Positions 40,610 through 49,345 of a stretch of 64,000 nucleotides of DNA are shown piece by piece (position 1 is the first letter of the stretch; every line of letters starts with the position of its first letter). Source of the DNA: Streptomyces polyasparticus. GTDB lineage: Bacteria > Actinomycetota > Actinomycetes > Streptomycetales > Streptomycetaceae. Location: the NCBI RefSeq assembly GCF_014493765.1, contig NZ_JACTVJ010000020.1:124001-188000 (forward strand), written 5' to 3'. Position numbers and translations under genes: made by a program. Under the pieces are notes generated by a model. The model had not been told where the DNA came from, did no database searches, and was given only the letters and a program-made list of their open reading frames with translations.

Positions 40610-40827
40610 GCAGGCGGGGTCTGGGGGCGCAGCCCCCAGAGGGGGTCTGGGGGCAGAGCCCCCAGTGGGGGCAAGGGGCGAAGCCCCAACAGGGGGGTGC
40701 AGGGGGCGAAGCCCCCGCTGGCCCACCCACCCCGGGGCTCCGCAACTGGGGGTCCGGGGGCACAGCCCCCGGTTTCGGGAAGGGGCGGGCAGGGGAAACC
40801 AGCCCGCCGCAGGCGCCACCCACCCGC
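40591..40827 (+). repeat. Dispersed intergenic element, copy A, with five hairpins
   Basis: It is bounded by CAGCCCCTGCGGCG(A/C)TTGAG on the left and a 52-bp right end (40776-40827) that matches 49 of 52 bases at 61695-61746. Between them lie five hairpins of the form GGGGGC-nnn-GCCCCC (40621-40639, 40647-40665, 40675-40687, 40702-40716, 40754-40772). It fills most of the gap 40610-40935, in which no gene is seen. Confidence 0.85.
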
Positions 40828-40882
40828 ACCCGAAGACGAGCCCGCACGCGCCACCCACCCGCACCCGAAGACGAGCCCGCAC
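40813..40882 (+). repeat. 35-bp tandem duplication
   Basis: 40813-40847 is repeated identically at 40848-40882, at the right edge of the dispersed element. Confidence 0.9.
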
Positions 40883-40935
40883 CCGACCCACCACCGCCCC
40901 GTCACGTACCCAGAGCGTTATGGAACCCTTGGAGC

Positions 40936-42054
40936 ATGGAGATTCTCTGGGTCCTGATGGCCCTGCTCATGCTCGGCGCCGCACTGAGCCCCTTCCTGCG
41001 CCGCAGCCGGGGCGGCATCCGCCTGACCTCCCCCGGCGCCCCCGACGCCGCGGACCCGGCGAACTACGGCTTCGCCCTCGAGGAGGAGCTGGACATCCGG
41101 ATGCCCGGCCCGGACCAGGACCTGCTCGACGTCCTCGACGTGGTCCAGGGCACCCAGAGCTGGAAGGCCGCCTCGCAGCTGCTCGCCGGCACCCCCGTCG
41201 AGGGCGAACTGCGCTGGCAGCGCGTTCAGGCCTTCGCGGGCGCTGCCTCCCTGGAGCTGGCCAATCGCCCGGGCGGCGTCAGCGATACGCCCGGCGGGCA
41301 GTGGCTGCGGGTGTGGCGGGCCGAGGCGCCCAAGGACGCGGGCGGTGCGATGGTGCACGCCGAGTTCCTGGTGCAGCAGGCCTTCCGTACCGCCGTACCC
41401 GGCACCGACGAGCACCGGATCATCCTGGAGGAGGCGAAGGCCGCCTGCGGACAGGCCGCGCTGCTCGCCCCCGGCGACCCCGTGCCGTACATCATCGAGC
41501 TCGCGGTCGCGCGTGCCCTCGGCTACCCGCAGCCGGAGTTCGACCAGCTGTGGCTGAAGATCCTGGACCGCGCGCCGCAGCACATGGGCGCGCATCTCGC
41601 GGCGCTGCACTACTGGACCGAGAAGTGGCACGGTTCGCGCGAGCAGTCCTACGAGTTCGCCCGGGCCGCGGCCGCCCGCGCAGCCCAGGGTTCGCTGCTC
41701 TCCGCGCTGCCCCTGTTCGCGGTGTACGACCACCTGCCCGAGGTGCAGACGGTCAGCAGCTTCTGGCAGAGCGAGGTCGTACGGCACGCGATCGAGGGCG
41801 CGCAGTACGCGGTGCACTCGGCCCGTCCCGACGACCCGATGGCCCCGCACGTACGGCATCTGCTGATCTTCTTCCTCGTACGCTCCGAGCGCTGGGGCGA
41901 GGCGATGCAGCAGATCGTGGCCGTGGACGGGCATGTGGGCGCGCTGCCGTGGACGCTGTCCCCGAACCCCGCAGGCGAGTACGCGGTGTTCCGTGCGCTG
42001 GCGGTCGCGGGCTACGAGGCGAACGGGGGCAGCCCGGCGACGCTGCCGCACTGA
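40936..42054 (+). CDS. Membrane-anchored helical-repeat protein of unknown function
   Basis: A 372-aa protein with an N-terminal membrane helix (ILWVLMALLMLGAALSPFL, residues 3-21). A mostly helical cytoplasmic body follows, with TPR-like spacing of Ala and Leu (VPYIIELAVARALGYPQPEFDQLWLKILDRAPQHMGAHLAALHYW). I do not recognise a named family, and no catalytic motif is seen. ATG 40936 has GGAG too close to be a normal ribosome site, so the start may be later (ATG 40957) or the mRNA short-leadered. It is upstream of msrA on the same strand, 147 bp apart. Confidence 0.8.
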   Translation: MEILWVLMALLMLGAALSPFLRRSRGGIRLTSPGAPDAADPANYGFALEEELDIRMPGPDQDLLDVLDVVQGTQSWKAASQLLAGTPVEGELRWQRVQAFAGAASLELANRPGGVSDTPGGQWLRVWRAEAPKDAGGAMVHAEFLVQQAFRTAVPGTDEHRIILEEAKAACGQAALLAPGDPVPYIIELAVARALGYPQPEFDQLWLKILDRAPQHMGAHLAALHYWTEKWHGSREQSYEFARAAAARAAQGSLLSALPLFAVYDHLPEVQTVSSFWQSEVVRHAIEGAQYAVHSARPDDPMAPHVRHLLIFFLVRSERWGEAMQQIVAVDGHVGALPWTLSPNPAGEYAVFRALAVAGYEANGGSPATLPH

Positions 42055-42201
42055 GCCGTTTCCCGAGGCGCCGTTTCCCGAGGGCACTTCGGAGTCTTAC
42101 CGAACGCTGACGTGGCGGGGGTGGGAGGAATCCTGTCCCCGCCTCGTGCGTTCCTCTGACAGAGCGGCCCGGCCGACCGGGCCCCGTACGGGAGGAAACA
42201 C

Positions 42202-42864
42202 ATGATCTTCGGCCGCATCCCCCAGCTCCCCACCCCGGAGGAAGCCCTCCGCGGCCGCCCGGAGCCGTCGTACGGCGTGCCCGACAAGCACACCGTCCTC
42301 GGCAACCCGCTGCTCGGCCCGTACCCGTCGGGCCTCGAGGTCGCGGACTTCGCGCTCGGCTGTTTCTGGGGTGCGGAGCGCAAGTTCTGGCAGACCCCGG
42401 GCGTGTGGACCACGCTGGCCGGCTATCAGGGCGGCTACACCCCGCACCCCACGTACGACGAGGTCTGCTCCGGCCGTACGGGCCACACGGAGGTCGTCCG
42501 CGTGGTCTTCGACCCGGCGGTGGTGTCGTACGAGTCGCTCCTGAAGCTCTTCTGGGAGTCCCACAACCCGACGCAGGGCTTCCGCCAGGGCAACGACGTC
42601 GGCACCCAGTACCGTTCGGCCATCCACACCCACTCGGACGCCCAGGCCGCGGCGGCCCAGTCCTCGCGCGAGGCGTACCAGAAGGTCCTGACGGGCTCGG
42701 GCTACGGCGACATCACCACGGAAATCCTCCCGGCGGCGGACCGTCCGTTCTACCCGGCGGAGGCCTACCACCAGCAGTACCTGGACAAGAACCCGGCGGG
42801 GTACTGCGGGATCGGCGGGACGGGTGTGTCCTGCCCGATCGGCGTGGCGAAGGCGGAGGGCTGA
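42202..42864 (+). CDS. msrA: Peptide-methionine (S)-S-oxide reductase
   Basis: A 220-aa repair enzyme that reduces methionine-S-sulphoxide. The nucleophile is in [11 protein letters not shown] near residue 54, followed by [14 protein letters not shown]-type sequence and a C-terminal resolving-cysteine region ([18 protein letters not shown]). ATG 42202 has GGGAGGAAA at ideal spacing. Single gene. Confidence 0.97.
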   Translation: MIFGRIPQLPTPEEALRGRPEPSYGVPDKHTVLGNPLLGPYPSGLEVADFALGCFWGAERKFWQTPGVWTTLAGYQGGYTPHPTYDEVCSGRTGHTEVVRVVFDPAVVSYESLLKLFWESHNPTQGFRQGNDVGTQYRSAIHTHSDAQAAAAQSSREAYQKVLTGSGYGDITTEILPAADRPFYPAEAYHQQYLDKNPAGYCGIGGTGVSCPIGVAKAEG

Positions 42865-42898
42865 GCGCGGCTGCGCATCGGGGTCCTGGGCTCAGGGA

Positions 42899-43627
42899 TC
42901 AGATCCGCCGCATCCGGTAGGCGCAGGTCCGGTACGGCACGTCGATGGTGTCGCGGTCGGCGAGGGCTGGGTCGGTGGTGGCCAGCTCGGTGATTTCCCG
43001 GTCCAGGCGGGCCTGCTCGGCGGCGTCGGCCGTCAGGTAGGAGGAGCGGGACCGCACCAGGTCGGTCAGGCGGTCCGTCGGGACGGTCACGGTGTGCTCG
43101 GTCAACCCGCGTTCGGGGTCGGTGAACCACGGCGTCACGGGCCCGTACGGCCAGGCGCTCTCCATGCCGTATCCCTCGCTGCCGACGATGCCGGACAGTG
43201 CGGCCACCCACGGGGTCCGGTCGTCGCGGATGTTCCACATCGCGGCGAGGACGCCGTCCGCGCGCAGCACCCGGTGCATTTGCGGCAGGGCGTCCTGCGG
43301 GGTGAACCAGTGGTACGCCTGCCCGACCACGACGGCATCGACGGACTCGTCCGGCAGCGGGATGTCCTCGGCGCTGCCGGCGAGGATCCGCGTGTCCGGG
43401 TGGCGTTCGGCGGCCACGGCGCGCATCTGCTCGTCGGGCTCGACCGCGATCACCTCGTGTCCGGCGGCGTGCAATGCCCCGGTCAGCAGCCCGGTACCCG
43501 CCCCCAGGTCCAGGACGCGCACCGGCTCGGCGCCGATCGCCCAGGTGATCGCCGGTACGGGGTAGGTGGGGCGTATCGAGTCGTAGAGCCGGGCGGTGGA
43601 ACCGAAGGACAGGGCAGGGCTGGACAT
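42899..43627 (-). CDS. Class I SAM-dependent methyltransferase
   Basis: A 242-aa Rossmann-fold methyltransferase. Motif I is VLDLGAGTGLLTGAL near residue 40, motif II EVIAVEPDEQM, then SAEDIPLPDESVDAVVVGQAYHWF. This is the UbiE/small-molecule type; substrate unknown. ATG 43627. Convergent with msrA (34 bp between the stops). Confidence 0.9.
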   Translation of the reverse strand: MSSPALSFGSTARLYDSIRPTYPVPAITWAIGAEPVRVLDLGAGTGLLTGALHAAGHEVIAVEPDEQMRAVAAERHPDTRILAGSAEDIPLPDESVDAVVVGQAYHWFTPQDALPQMHRVLRADGVLAAMWNIRDDRTPWVAALSGIVGSEGYGMESAWPYGPVTPWFTDPERGLTEHTVTVPTDRLTDLVRSRSSYLTADAAEQARLDREITELATTDPALADRDTIDVPYRTCAYRMRRI

Positions 43628-43835
43628 GCTCGTGTACGTACCCGCATCCGGTCGGCAGCACCCGCGCGCAGCGGCAGCCCGGGCACGGTGCCGACGACTG
43701 CGGGCGGCGTGCCCCGTCACCCGCGGGGTCGGCGTCGGGTGAGCTGCGGACACGGAGACCGCCCCGCGGGCCGTGCCGGCGACGAGCACAGCCGTATGGC
43801 GGACCCGGGGGTGCGGGGGTCCCTATCGTTGCGCC

Positions 43836-44615
43836 ATGACGGACGAGCAGCGGCCCGCGCGGGTCTTTCCGAACCGTTGTCCCGAGGCGTTGGACTCCCG
43901 GCCGAGGGTGCCGCAGGACAGCTGCAGCTGTCTGAGCCGGCCCGGCGCGGCGCCCGGCTTCCACGCCGAGATCCAGGACACCACCGCTCCGGGCTGGCTC
44001 CGGCTGCTCGAGATGATCGACGAGGCCGCGGCCGACAGGCGCGAGGAGTTCCGTCCGCTGCGGGAGCTGAGCCCTGAGCACCGGCGGCAGATCGTGACGC
44101 TGCCGGCCTCGATCGGGCGGCTGACAGCGGTGCGCGCCCTTGTGCTGTACGGGAGCAACCTGGTCCGCATCCCTCCGGAGATCGGCGAGATGGCGAGCCT
44201 GGAGGAGTTCGACCCCTATACGTCGGGACGGCTGCACTGGTTCCCGTACGAGATCACGCGGTGCACCCGGCTGGCGAGGAGCACGGTGAGCACGCGGGCT
44301 CTCTACGGCAACTTCAAGTTCCGGCCGCCGTTCCCGCAGCTCCTGCCGCCCGGCGGCACCGCCCTCGACCTCGACGGCCTGGCTCCCGACCGCTGGGGTG
44401 CCACCGGGGCCCGCGCCTGCAGCGTCTGCGCCGGGCCCGTCCCGGCGACGGGCCCGTACCAGGCGTGGCTGTCCCGGGTGGTGGCGACCGATGTGCTGCC
44501 GCTCCTGGTGAACGCCTGCTCCCCGGCATGCCTCGACGCTCTGCCGCCCGGCGCGAAGGGCTACTTCCCCACGCCTCACCGGGGCGGCGCGATCGAGCAA
44601 CCGCCACCGCGCTGA
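43836..44615 (+). CDS. Leucine-rich-repeat-like protein with Cys pairs
   Basis: A 259-aa protein. Residues 84-145 contain about two or three short leucine-rich-type units (VTLPASIGRLTAVRALVLYGSN, LVRIPPEIGEMASLEEFD, WFPYEITRCTRLAR). The C-terminal part has CSVCAGPV and ACSPACLDALPPG, which could bind a metal. No signal peptide. The family is known only as leucine-rich-repeat domain protein. ATG 43836; single gene. Function unknown. Confidence 0.78.
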   Translation: MTDEQRPARVFPNRCPEALDSRPRVPQDSCSCLSRPGAAPGFHAEIQDTTAPGWLRLLEMIDEAAADRREEFRPLRELSPEHRRQIVTLPASIGRLTAVRALVLYGSNLVRIPPEIGEMASLEEFDPYTSGRLHWFPYEITRCTRLARSTVSTRALYGNFKFRPPFPQLLPPGGTALDLDGLAPDRWGATGARACSVCAGPVPATGPYQAWLSRVVATDVLPLLVNACSPACLDALPPGAKGYFPTPHRGGAIEQPPPR

Positions 44616-44644
44616 GCGTCGAGCAGCCGTGCCGGGGTGTCGAC

Positions 44645-44674
44645 TTGATCAGGAAATCGAACATACGCTCTAAT
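44645..44674 (+). promoter_or_regulatory. Candidate leaderless promoter
   Basis: -35 TTGATC (44645-44650) and -10 TCTAAT (44669-44674), spacer 18 bp, in a locally AT-rich stretch. The predicted start of transcription is at or one base before ATG 44682. Confidence 0.55.
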
Positions 44675-44681
44675 CAACGGC

Positions 44682-44927
44682 ATGGACAGGCCCCGCTTCC
44701 CCGACGATCTCCTTGCCGCGCAGACAGCTTGGTACGCGACGTACGAACGCCTCGTGACGGTGCAGGACACGGGCGCCGCCGCCCACCGCCGGCATCTCCT
44801 CGTCCTGTCGCGGCGGATCGCGGCGCATCCCTTCTGGCAGACGCCCGCCGGTACGCCGGCCGCTCGCGTCGAGCTGAAGGAGCTCGGCCGGCGGCGCGCC
44901 GCGGGCGAAGGGGCCCGGGTGGGCTGA
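44682..44927 (+). CDS. Small hypothetical protein
   Basis: An 81-aa Arg- and Ala-rich helical protein (PDDLLAAQTAWYATYERLV...). Not recognised. No ribosome site precedes ATG 44682, but a good promoter 7-8 bp upstream would give a leaderless transcript. Codon bias is convincing for the first 70 codons. Confidence 0.6.
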   Translation: MDRPRFPDDLLAAQTAWYATYERLVTVQDTGAAAHRRHLLVLSRRIAAHPFWQTPAGTPAARVELKELGRRRAAGEGARVG

Positions 44928-45024
44928 CCGGTGGCGGGCCGGTATCAGGCGGGCCGAGAGGTGGCGGGCTGGCGGTGGGGAAAAACCGTTGGGCGGGCCA
45001 GGCCGTTTCGGGGATGATCCGCGC

Positions 45025-45597
45025 GTGGACACCTACCTTGAGACCGAGCGCCTGAGCCTGCGCCGCTTCACCGCCGACGACGCCGAGCTGTTGATCGAGC
45101 TGGACAGCGATCCCGCGGTGATGCGCCATCTGACCGGCGGCGTACCGACCGCGCCGGACGTCATCCGCGAGCAGCACCTGCCGAGAATCCTCGCCGGATA
45201 CGACAAGTGGGGCGGCGACCTCGGGCTGTTCGCCGCGCACGAGGAGGCCGGCGGCGCGTTCATCGGCTGGTTCATCCTGCGCCCCGAGGCGGAGGGCCCC
45301 CTCGATGAGGTCGAACTCGGCTACCGGCTGCGGCAGTCGGCCTGGGGCAGGGGTTACGGCACGGAGGGCTCGCGGGCCTTGCTGCGCAAGGCATTCACGG
45401 AGCTCGGCGTGCGCATGGTCTGGGCCGAGACGATGACCGTGAACCGCGGTTCACGCAACATCATGGAGAAGCTCGGCATGACGCTCGCGGAGAGCATCCC
45501 CACGCCGGACGACATGGAGGCGATCGAGGGCTCGGAGCACGGCGGAGTGCGGTACGAGATCACCAAGGAGCAGTGGGAGCGGCGAACGGAGCGGTAA
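45025..45597 (+). CDS. GNAT family N-acetyltransferase (RimJ/RimL type)
   Basis: A 190-aa acetyltransferase using acetyl-CoA. It opens with TERLSLRRFTADDAELLIEL, and the CoA-binding loop is YRLRQSAWGRGYGTEGSRALLRKAF near residues 95-120, followed by NRGSRNIMEKLGM. This subfamily acetylates protein N-termini or small amines; substrate unknown. The start is GTG 45025, the usual beginning of this family. Confidence 0.92.
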   Translation: MDTYLETERLSLRRFTADDAELLIELDSDPAVMRHLTGGVPTAPDVIREQHLPRILAGYDKWGGDLGLFAAHEEAGGAFIGWFILRPEAEGPLDEVELGYRLRQSAWGRGYGTEGSRALLRKAFTELGVRMVWAETMTVNRGSRNIMEKLGMTLAESIPTPDDMEAIEGSEHGGVRYEITKEQWERRTER

Positions 45598-45637
45598 CGG
45601 CGCCGGCGAAGTCCTGCGCGCCCACCACGACTGCGGC

Positions 45638-46102
45638 CTAGAGGTGCCGCTTCGCCGCCATCACCAGCTGCCGGATCGCATCCCGCGTACTGACTCTGAG
45701 CTCGTCCAGCTCGGTCCTGGTGCCGGCCTTGGTCAACGCGGTGATCTGGTCCAGGACGTCCTCGGCGGACTGGACCAGGCCGGCGTCATCCGTGAGCATC
45801 TGCGCGCGGAACAGCGCTTCCTGGGCACCGGAGCGGAGCCCGTACGCGCGGATGCGTACCGTGTCCGCGTCTTCCGGGGGCGGCTGGTCGTTCGCGCAGA
45901 ACCACAGATGCACAAGACAGCGGCGGTAGTTGACCAAGGTGCCCGCGTATGCGGAGTACGCGTTCAGCCGTTCCTGCCGAAGCCGCTCGTCCCGCGCGAA
46001 CGCATGCCCCTCCACCGCCGTGCGCCGCTGAACGGCCAGCGTGATGCCGGAACCCAGCAGGGTGCCGAGGACGGCGACGGCGCTCGCAATGATCGCTTCC
46101 AC
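45638..46102 (-). CDS. Hypothetical single-helix membrane protein
   Basis: A 154-aa protein with one N-terminal helix (EAIIASAVAVLGTLLGSGITLAV) then long amphipathic helices with heptad-like spacing. This type is common in Streptomyces and of unknown function. GTG 46102 is the likely start. Convergent with the GNAT gene. Confidence 0.8.
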   Translation of the reverse strand: MEAIIASAVAVLGTLLGSGITLAVQRRTAVEGHAFARDERLRQERLNAYSAYAGTLVNYRRCLVHLWFCANDQPPPEDADTVRIRAYGLRSGAQEALFRAQMLTDDAGLVQSAEDVLDQITALTKAGTRTELDELRVSTRDAIRQLVMAAKRHL

Positions 46103-46222
46103 CCGCCAAGGCGATCACATCCCCTCGGACGCGGCGGAGAGTTGTCCCACTCGTGACCTCGGCGCACCGGCCGAACGGGCCGCCGTCGGGCGGTGTGCAG
46201 GTGGCTGTTAGCGTGCCGCGGC

Positions 46223-46996
46223 ATGTGGATACGTGAGCTGGTGGGCGGGCGGGCCGCGTGGCGGCATGCCGCGTCCGGGGTCGTTTTCCGTGAGGTGCCC
46301 GGCGGGGTGTTCTCCATGGGCTTGTCGGATGCGGAGCTCGATGCCGTACGGGCCATCGAGGAAGCCGATCAATTCGAGGACGACCCCGCCGGGTTCTACG
46401 CCGGCGCCGATGAGGCGCGGCCGGTACGGGACGTGCATGTGGCGCCCTTCCTCGTCGCCCGGCACCCGCTGACGGTCGCGCAGGTGCGGCACTGGCTCCC
46501 GGAGTACGAGGACCTGTACGCCGAGGCCGACACGAACACGGCCCGTCTCGAGGACGACCTGGACGACCTGCTGGCCGCGCTGCCCTTCCGGCTGCCCAGC
46601 GAGGCGGAATGGGAGTACGCGGCCAGGGCCGGCACCACGACCCTGACCTTCCGCGGCGACCAGAAGCCCGGCGAGGAGCAGGTCCTGCACGATTTCGCCG
46701 ACGAGCAGCGCACCGCGGCGGCGGAGAATCCCTTCGGCCTCGCGGCCATGGGGTCGGCGAACGAGCTCTGCGCCGACGTATGGATCCCGCATTACAAGGA
46801 CGCGCCCGCGGATGCCACGCCCCGCACAGGGCAGGGCTCGCGGACGGTGCGCGGGGGCGCCGCCGACCTCTGGCCGTGGCAGGGCTGCGACGAGTGGCTG
46901 CTGCTGCTCTCCGCGACCCGGTACGAGCTGATGAACTTCACCGCGGTACGCCCGGTCGCCCCGGTCCCCGCCGAGGGTGACGTCCTGGGCACGTAG
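46223..46996 (+). CDS. FGE/SUMF1-fold protein lacking the catalytic cysteines
   Basis: A 257-aa protein with the formylglycine-generating-enzyme fold: FREVPGGVFSMG near residue 24, VAPFLVARHPLTVAQVRHW near 80, RLPSEAEWEYAARAGT near 125, then MGSANELCADVW. True formylglycine generators carry two cysteines in the C-terminal core; here that place reads SATRYELMNFTAVRPV with none. It is therefore probably a ligand-binding or ergothioneine/EgtB-type relative rather than a sulphatase activator. ATG 46223. Confidence 0.82.
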   Translation: MWIRELVGGRAAWRHAASGVVFREVPGGVFSMGLSDAELDAVRAIEEADQFEDDPAGFYAGADEARPVRDVHVAPFLVARHPLTVAQVRHWLPEYEDLYAEADTNTARLEDDLDDLLAALPFRLPSEAEWEYAARAGTTTLTFRGDQKPGEEQVLHDFADEQRTAAAENPFGLAAMGSANELCADVWIPHYKDAPADATPRTGQGSRTVRGGAADLWPWQGCDEWLLLLSATRYELMNFTAVRPVAPVPAEGDVLGT

Positions 46997-47036
46997 CCGC
47001 CGGGGACGCCGACGGCCACGTGGCGGCGTGCGGTGC

Positions 47037-47924
47037 TCACGGGTGGTCGAGGCCGCCCGTACGCTCGTCGATCCACGTCGACAGGCGGGTCAACAGCCTA
47101 TCCCCCGTCGGGCTTTCGGGGGTGAGGGCCGTGATCTGGAAGGCGTGGGTGAGGGACTCGTAGGTGTCGGCCTCGACCTTTGTGCCCGCCGTCGACGCCG
47201 CCTGTGCGAAGCGGAGGGTGTCGTCGAGGAAGGCCTCTGCGGTGCCGACGAGCATCAGGAGCGGGGGCAGGGACGACAGGTCGCCGTGGTACGGGGACTG
47301 CGGGGCCTCGTCGCGGGCGGCGCCGGCGAGGTACGCGTCCGTGATGTGCGTCAACATCGCGCGGTCCACGCCCAGTTCGCCGGACGCGTCGATGGACGGG
47401 CTCGCGAGGGTGAAGTCCGTCAGGGGCGAGATGGTGATCGTGCCGGCGGGGAGCTGCCGGCCGGCCGACTTGAGGCGCAGCAGTGCGGACAGCACCAGCG
47501 CACCGCCCGAGGATTCGCCGAGGAGCACGATGCGTCCGGCCGGGACGCCCGCCGCCAGCAGGCCCTCGTACGCGGCGACCACGTCGTCGAGCGGCGCCGG
47601 GTACGGGTCCGCCGGGGCGAGGCGGTAGTGCGAGACGAAGACCGGGCGGCCGGTCACCTCGGAGAGGCGATGCGCATAGCGCGCGATCAGCTCCGGCATA
47701 CGGCTGGTGAAGCCGCCGCCGTGGGCATAGAGGATGACGCCGCGGGCGGGGTCGGATCCGGTGGCCGAGACCCAGACGCCCGGGGAGTCCACCTCGGGGA
47801 GGGCCTCGGTTCCCGCGCCTTCGGGGAGGGTGAGGTCGAGGCCGGCGATGCCCTTGAGGGCGGCGGCCACTTCGGCTGCGGCGGTGGCCGGGTCGGGGGT
47901 CGCAGGGATACGGGAGACGTTCAT
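47037..47924 (-). CDS. Alpha/beta hydrolase of the hormone-sensitive-lipase family
   Basis: A 295-aa esterase-like enzyme. The oxyanion motif is LYAHGGGFTS near residue 66, the nucleophile Ser in LLGESSGGAL near 139, with late Asp (AEAFLDD) and His (SLTHAFQ). Small-ester or acetyl-steroid-type substrates are typical. ATG 47924 follows GGAG. It lies 162 bp after the PanE-like gene on the same strand. Confidence 0.92.
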   Translation of the reverse strand: MNVSRIPATPDPATAAAEVAAALKGIAGLDLTLPEGAGTEALPEVDSPGVWVSATGSDPARGVILYAHGGGFTSRMPELIARYAHRLSEVTGRPVFVSHYRLAPADPYPAPLDDVVAAYEGLLAAGVPAGRIVLLGESSGGALVLSALLRLKSAGRQLPAGTITISPLTDFTLASPSIDASGELGVDRAMLTHITDAYLAGAARDEAPQSPYHGDLSSLPPLLMLVGTAEAFLDDTLRFAQAASTAGTKVEADTYESLTHAFQITALTPESPTGDRLLTRLSTWIDERTGGLDHP

Positions 47925-48038
47925 GATCTCCGGTATAGCTGGCGCGGGAAGGGCCCCGCAAAGGTTTTCCCCTCGCCAGGCCTCCTCGCCCACTGCCCCT
48001 CGCCAGGCCCGCCCCGCCGACTCCCCCTCGCCCCACGG

Positions 48039-48106
48039 CCCTTCGGCTGCCTACCTCCGCCGACTGCCCCTCGCCCCTTCGGCTGCCTACCTCCGCCGAC
48101 TGCCCC
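48039..48106 (-). repeat. 32-bp direct repeat, 36-bp period, at the 3' end of the PanE-like gene
   Basis: 48039-48070 equals 48075-48106. Nearby 48111-48165 has further repeats of CCACCCTTCGCCCGCCT type. They encode the basic C-terminal tail of the reductase and run into the gap beyond its stop. Confidence 0.82.
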
Positions 48107-49082
48107 GCCGACCACCCTTCGCCCGCCTACCCCCAGGCCACCCTTCGCCCGCCTGCCCCCGCGCCACCCGATACTCATGCACCCGCAACTGCAGCGTCGC
48201 CAGATCGAGAAGCGGTGTCGGTACGTCCAACTCCCGCGCCCGTGCCGTCAGATCGCCGAACAGGTGCTCCGCCTCCGTGGAGCGGCCGTCGATCACGTCG
48301 CGGTACAGGGACGGGACCAGCGGGGAGTCCGGGGTGGTCACCACCGTTTCCGTGAAGGACAGTTCGGCCGGCGGCACCGGGTGGCCGGCCGCCGCCGCGA
48401 TCGCGGACGTCTCCGCGAGGAGCGCCGGGCCGAGCGAGGGACCGCCCGGGACGGCGTTGACGTCGCCCACCGTGCCGCGCCCCAGGCAGGTGAGCGCGCC
48501 GATCGTCGTGATGAACGCCCACTTCGCCCACATCGCCTCCAGGACGTCCGCCGACGCGACCGCGTCGATGCCGGGGACGTCGAGGACCTCCCGTACCGCC
48601 TCGACACGCTTCGTCATACCGCCAGCCTGCTCGCCGAACGTCAGCTGGGAGAGCGGCGCGAGGCGCACGATGTCGCCCTCGGGCGTGAGGGCCGTGACGA
48701 CCTTGACCACCCCGCCGAACACCGCGTCCGCACCGAACTCCGCGCTGAGACGGTCGACATGGGCCAGACCGTTGAGGAACGGCATGATCACCGTCGAGGG
48801 GCCGACCGCCGGACGGATCGACTCGATCGCCGCGTCGAGCGCGCTCGCCTTCACGGCGAGCAGGATCAGGTCGTACGGCTGCGACACCTCGCCCGGGAGG
48901 ACCAGTTGGGGCGTCAAGGGCTCCCAGTCCTCCGTGCCCTTGCCCGTGATGCGCAGTCCGCGCGAGCGCAGCACCTCGGCGCGTCCCGGGCGGACGAGGA
49001 AGGTGACGTCGCGGTCCGCGCGGGCGAGCAGCGCGCCGAACCAACCGCCTGTCGCGCCGGCGCCGACTACCAGGATCTTCAT
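48087..49082 (-). CDS. Ketopantoate reductase family (PanE/ApbA) protein
   Basis: A 331-aa NADPH-dependent reductase. The N-terminal Rossmann motif is VVGAGATGGWFGALL at residues 5-19, then LAVKASALDAAIESI and a C-terminal helical domain (WAKWAFITTIGALTCLGRG with the likely catalytic Lys). It may make pantoate or reduce other 2-oxo acids; linkage to pan genes is not seen. The last 20 residues (GGRRAKGGRRGSRRR) derive from GC-rich repeats and look like a recent tail. ATG 49082. Confidence 0.88.
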   Translation of the reverse strand: MKILVVGAGATGGWFGALLARADRDVTFLVRPGRAEVLRSRGLRITGKGTEDWEPLTPQLVLPGEVSQPYDLILLAVKASALDAAIESIRPAVGPSTVIMPFLNGLAHVDRLSAEFGADAVFGGVVKVVTALTPEGDIVRLAPLSQLTFGEQAGGMTKRVEAVREVLDVPGIDAVASADVLEAMWAKWAFITTIGALTCLGRGTVGDVNAVPGGPSLGPALLAETSAIAAAAGHPVPPAELSFTETVVTTPDSPLVPSLYRDVIDGRSTEAEHLFGDLTARARELDVPTPLLDLATLQLRVHEYRVARGQAGEGWPGGRRAKGGRRGSRRR

Positions 49083-49273
49083 GGAGTTCCCTTTCGAGCA
49101 TGCGAGTTCCGCGTCCCGGGCTCCGGGATCGCGTTCCGCCCCGAGTGAATCACCCCGTCTCGCTGGCGCCTACACCGAGCCCGGATCCTGGACAGCCGAC
49201 GGCGCCCGCCCGGGCGGTCCCCGCCCCCGGACACGCCGAGGCCCGGCCCCCGCAACGGAGACCGGGCCCAACT

Positions 49274-49345
49274 CACGTACAGCCGAAGGCCGTCGCGCAC
49301 GTACAGCCAGGGGCCGTCACGCACATACAGCCGAAGACCCTCAGA
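49274..49345. repeat. Three 24-bp tandem repeats after the alcohol dehydrogenase
   Basis: CAC(G/A)TACAGCC-headed units begin at 49274, 49298 and 49322. The last overlaps the stop of the dehydrogenase (49341). The 258-bp gap 49083-49340 otherwise shows only a weak GC stem near 49240-49268. Confidence 0.75.

Noticed and set aside
40621-40772. Five regular hairpins considered as a CRISPR, an integron or a phage attachment array.
   Set aside because: The spacing is irregular, the hairpins differ in stem and loop, and no integrase or cas gene is near; a REP-like element fits better.
44650-44674. TCGAACATACGC considered as a LexA/SOS box.
   Set aside because: Only one half matches the actinobacterial TCGAACnnnnGTTCGA form; the second half is absent.
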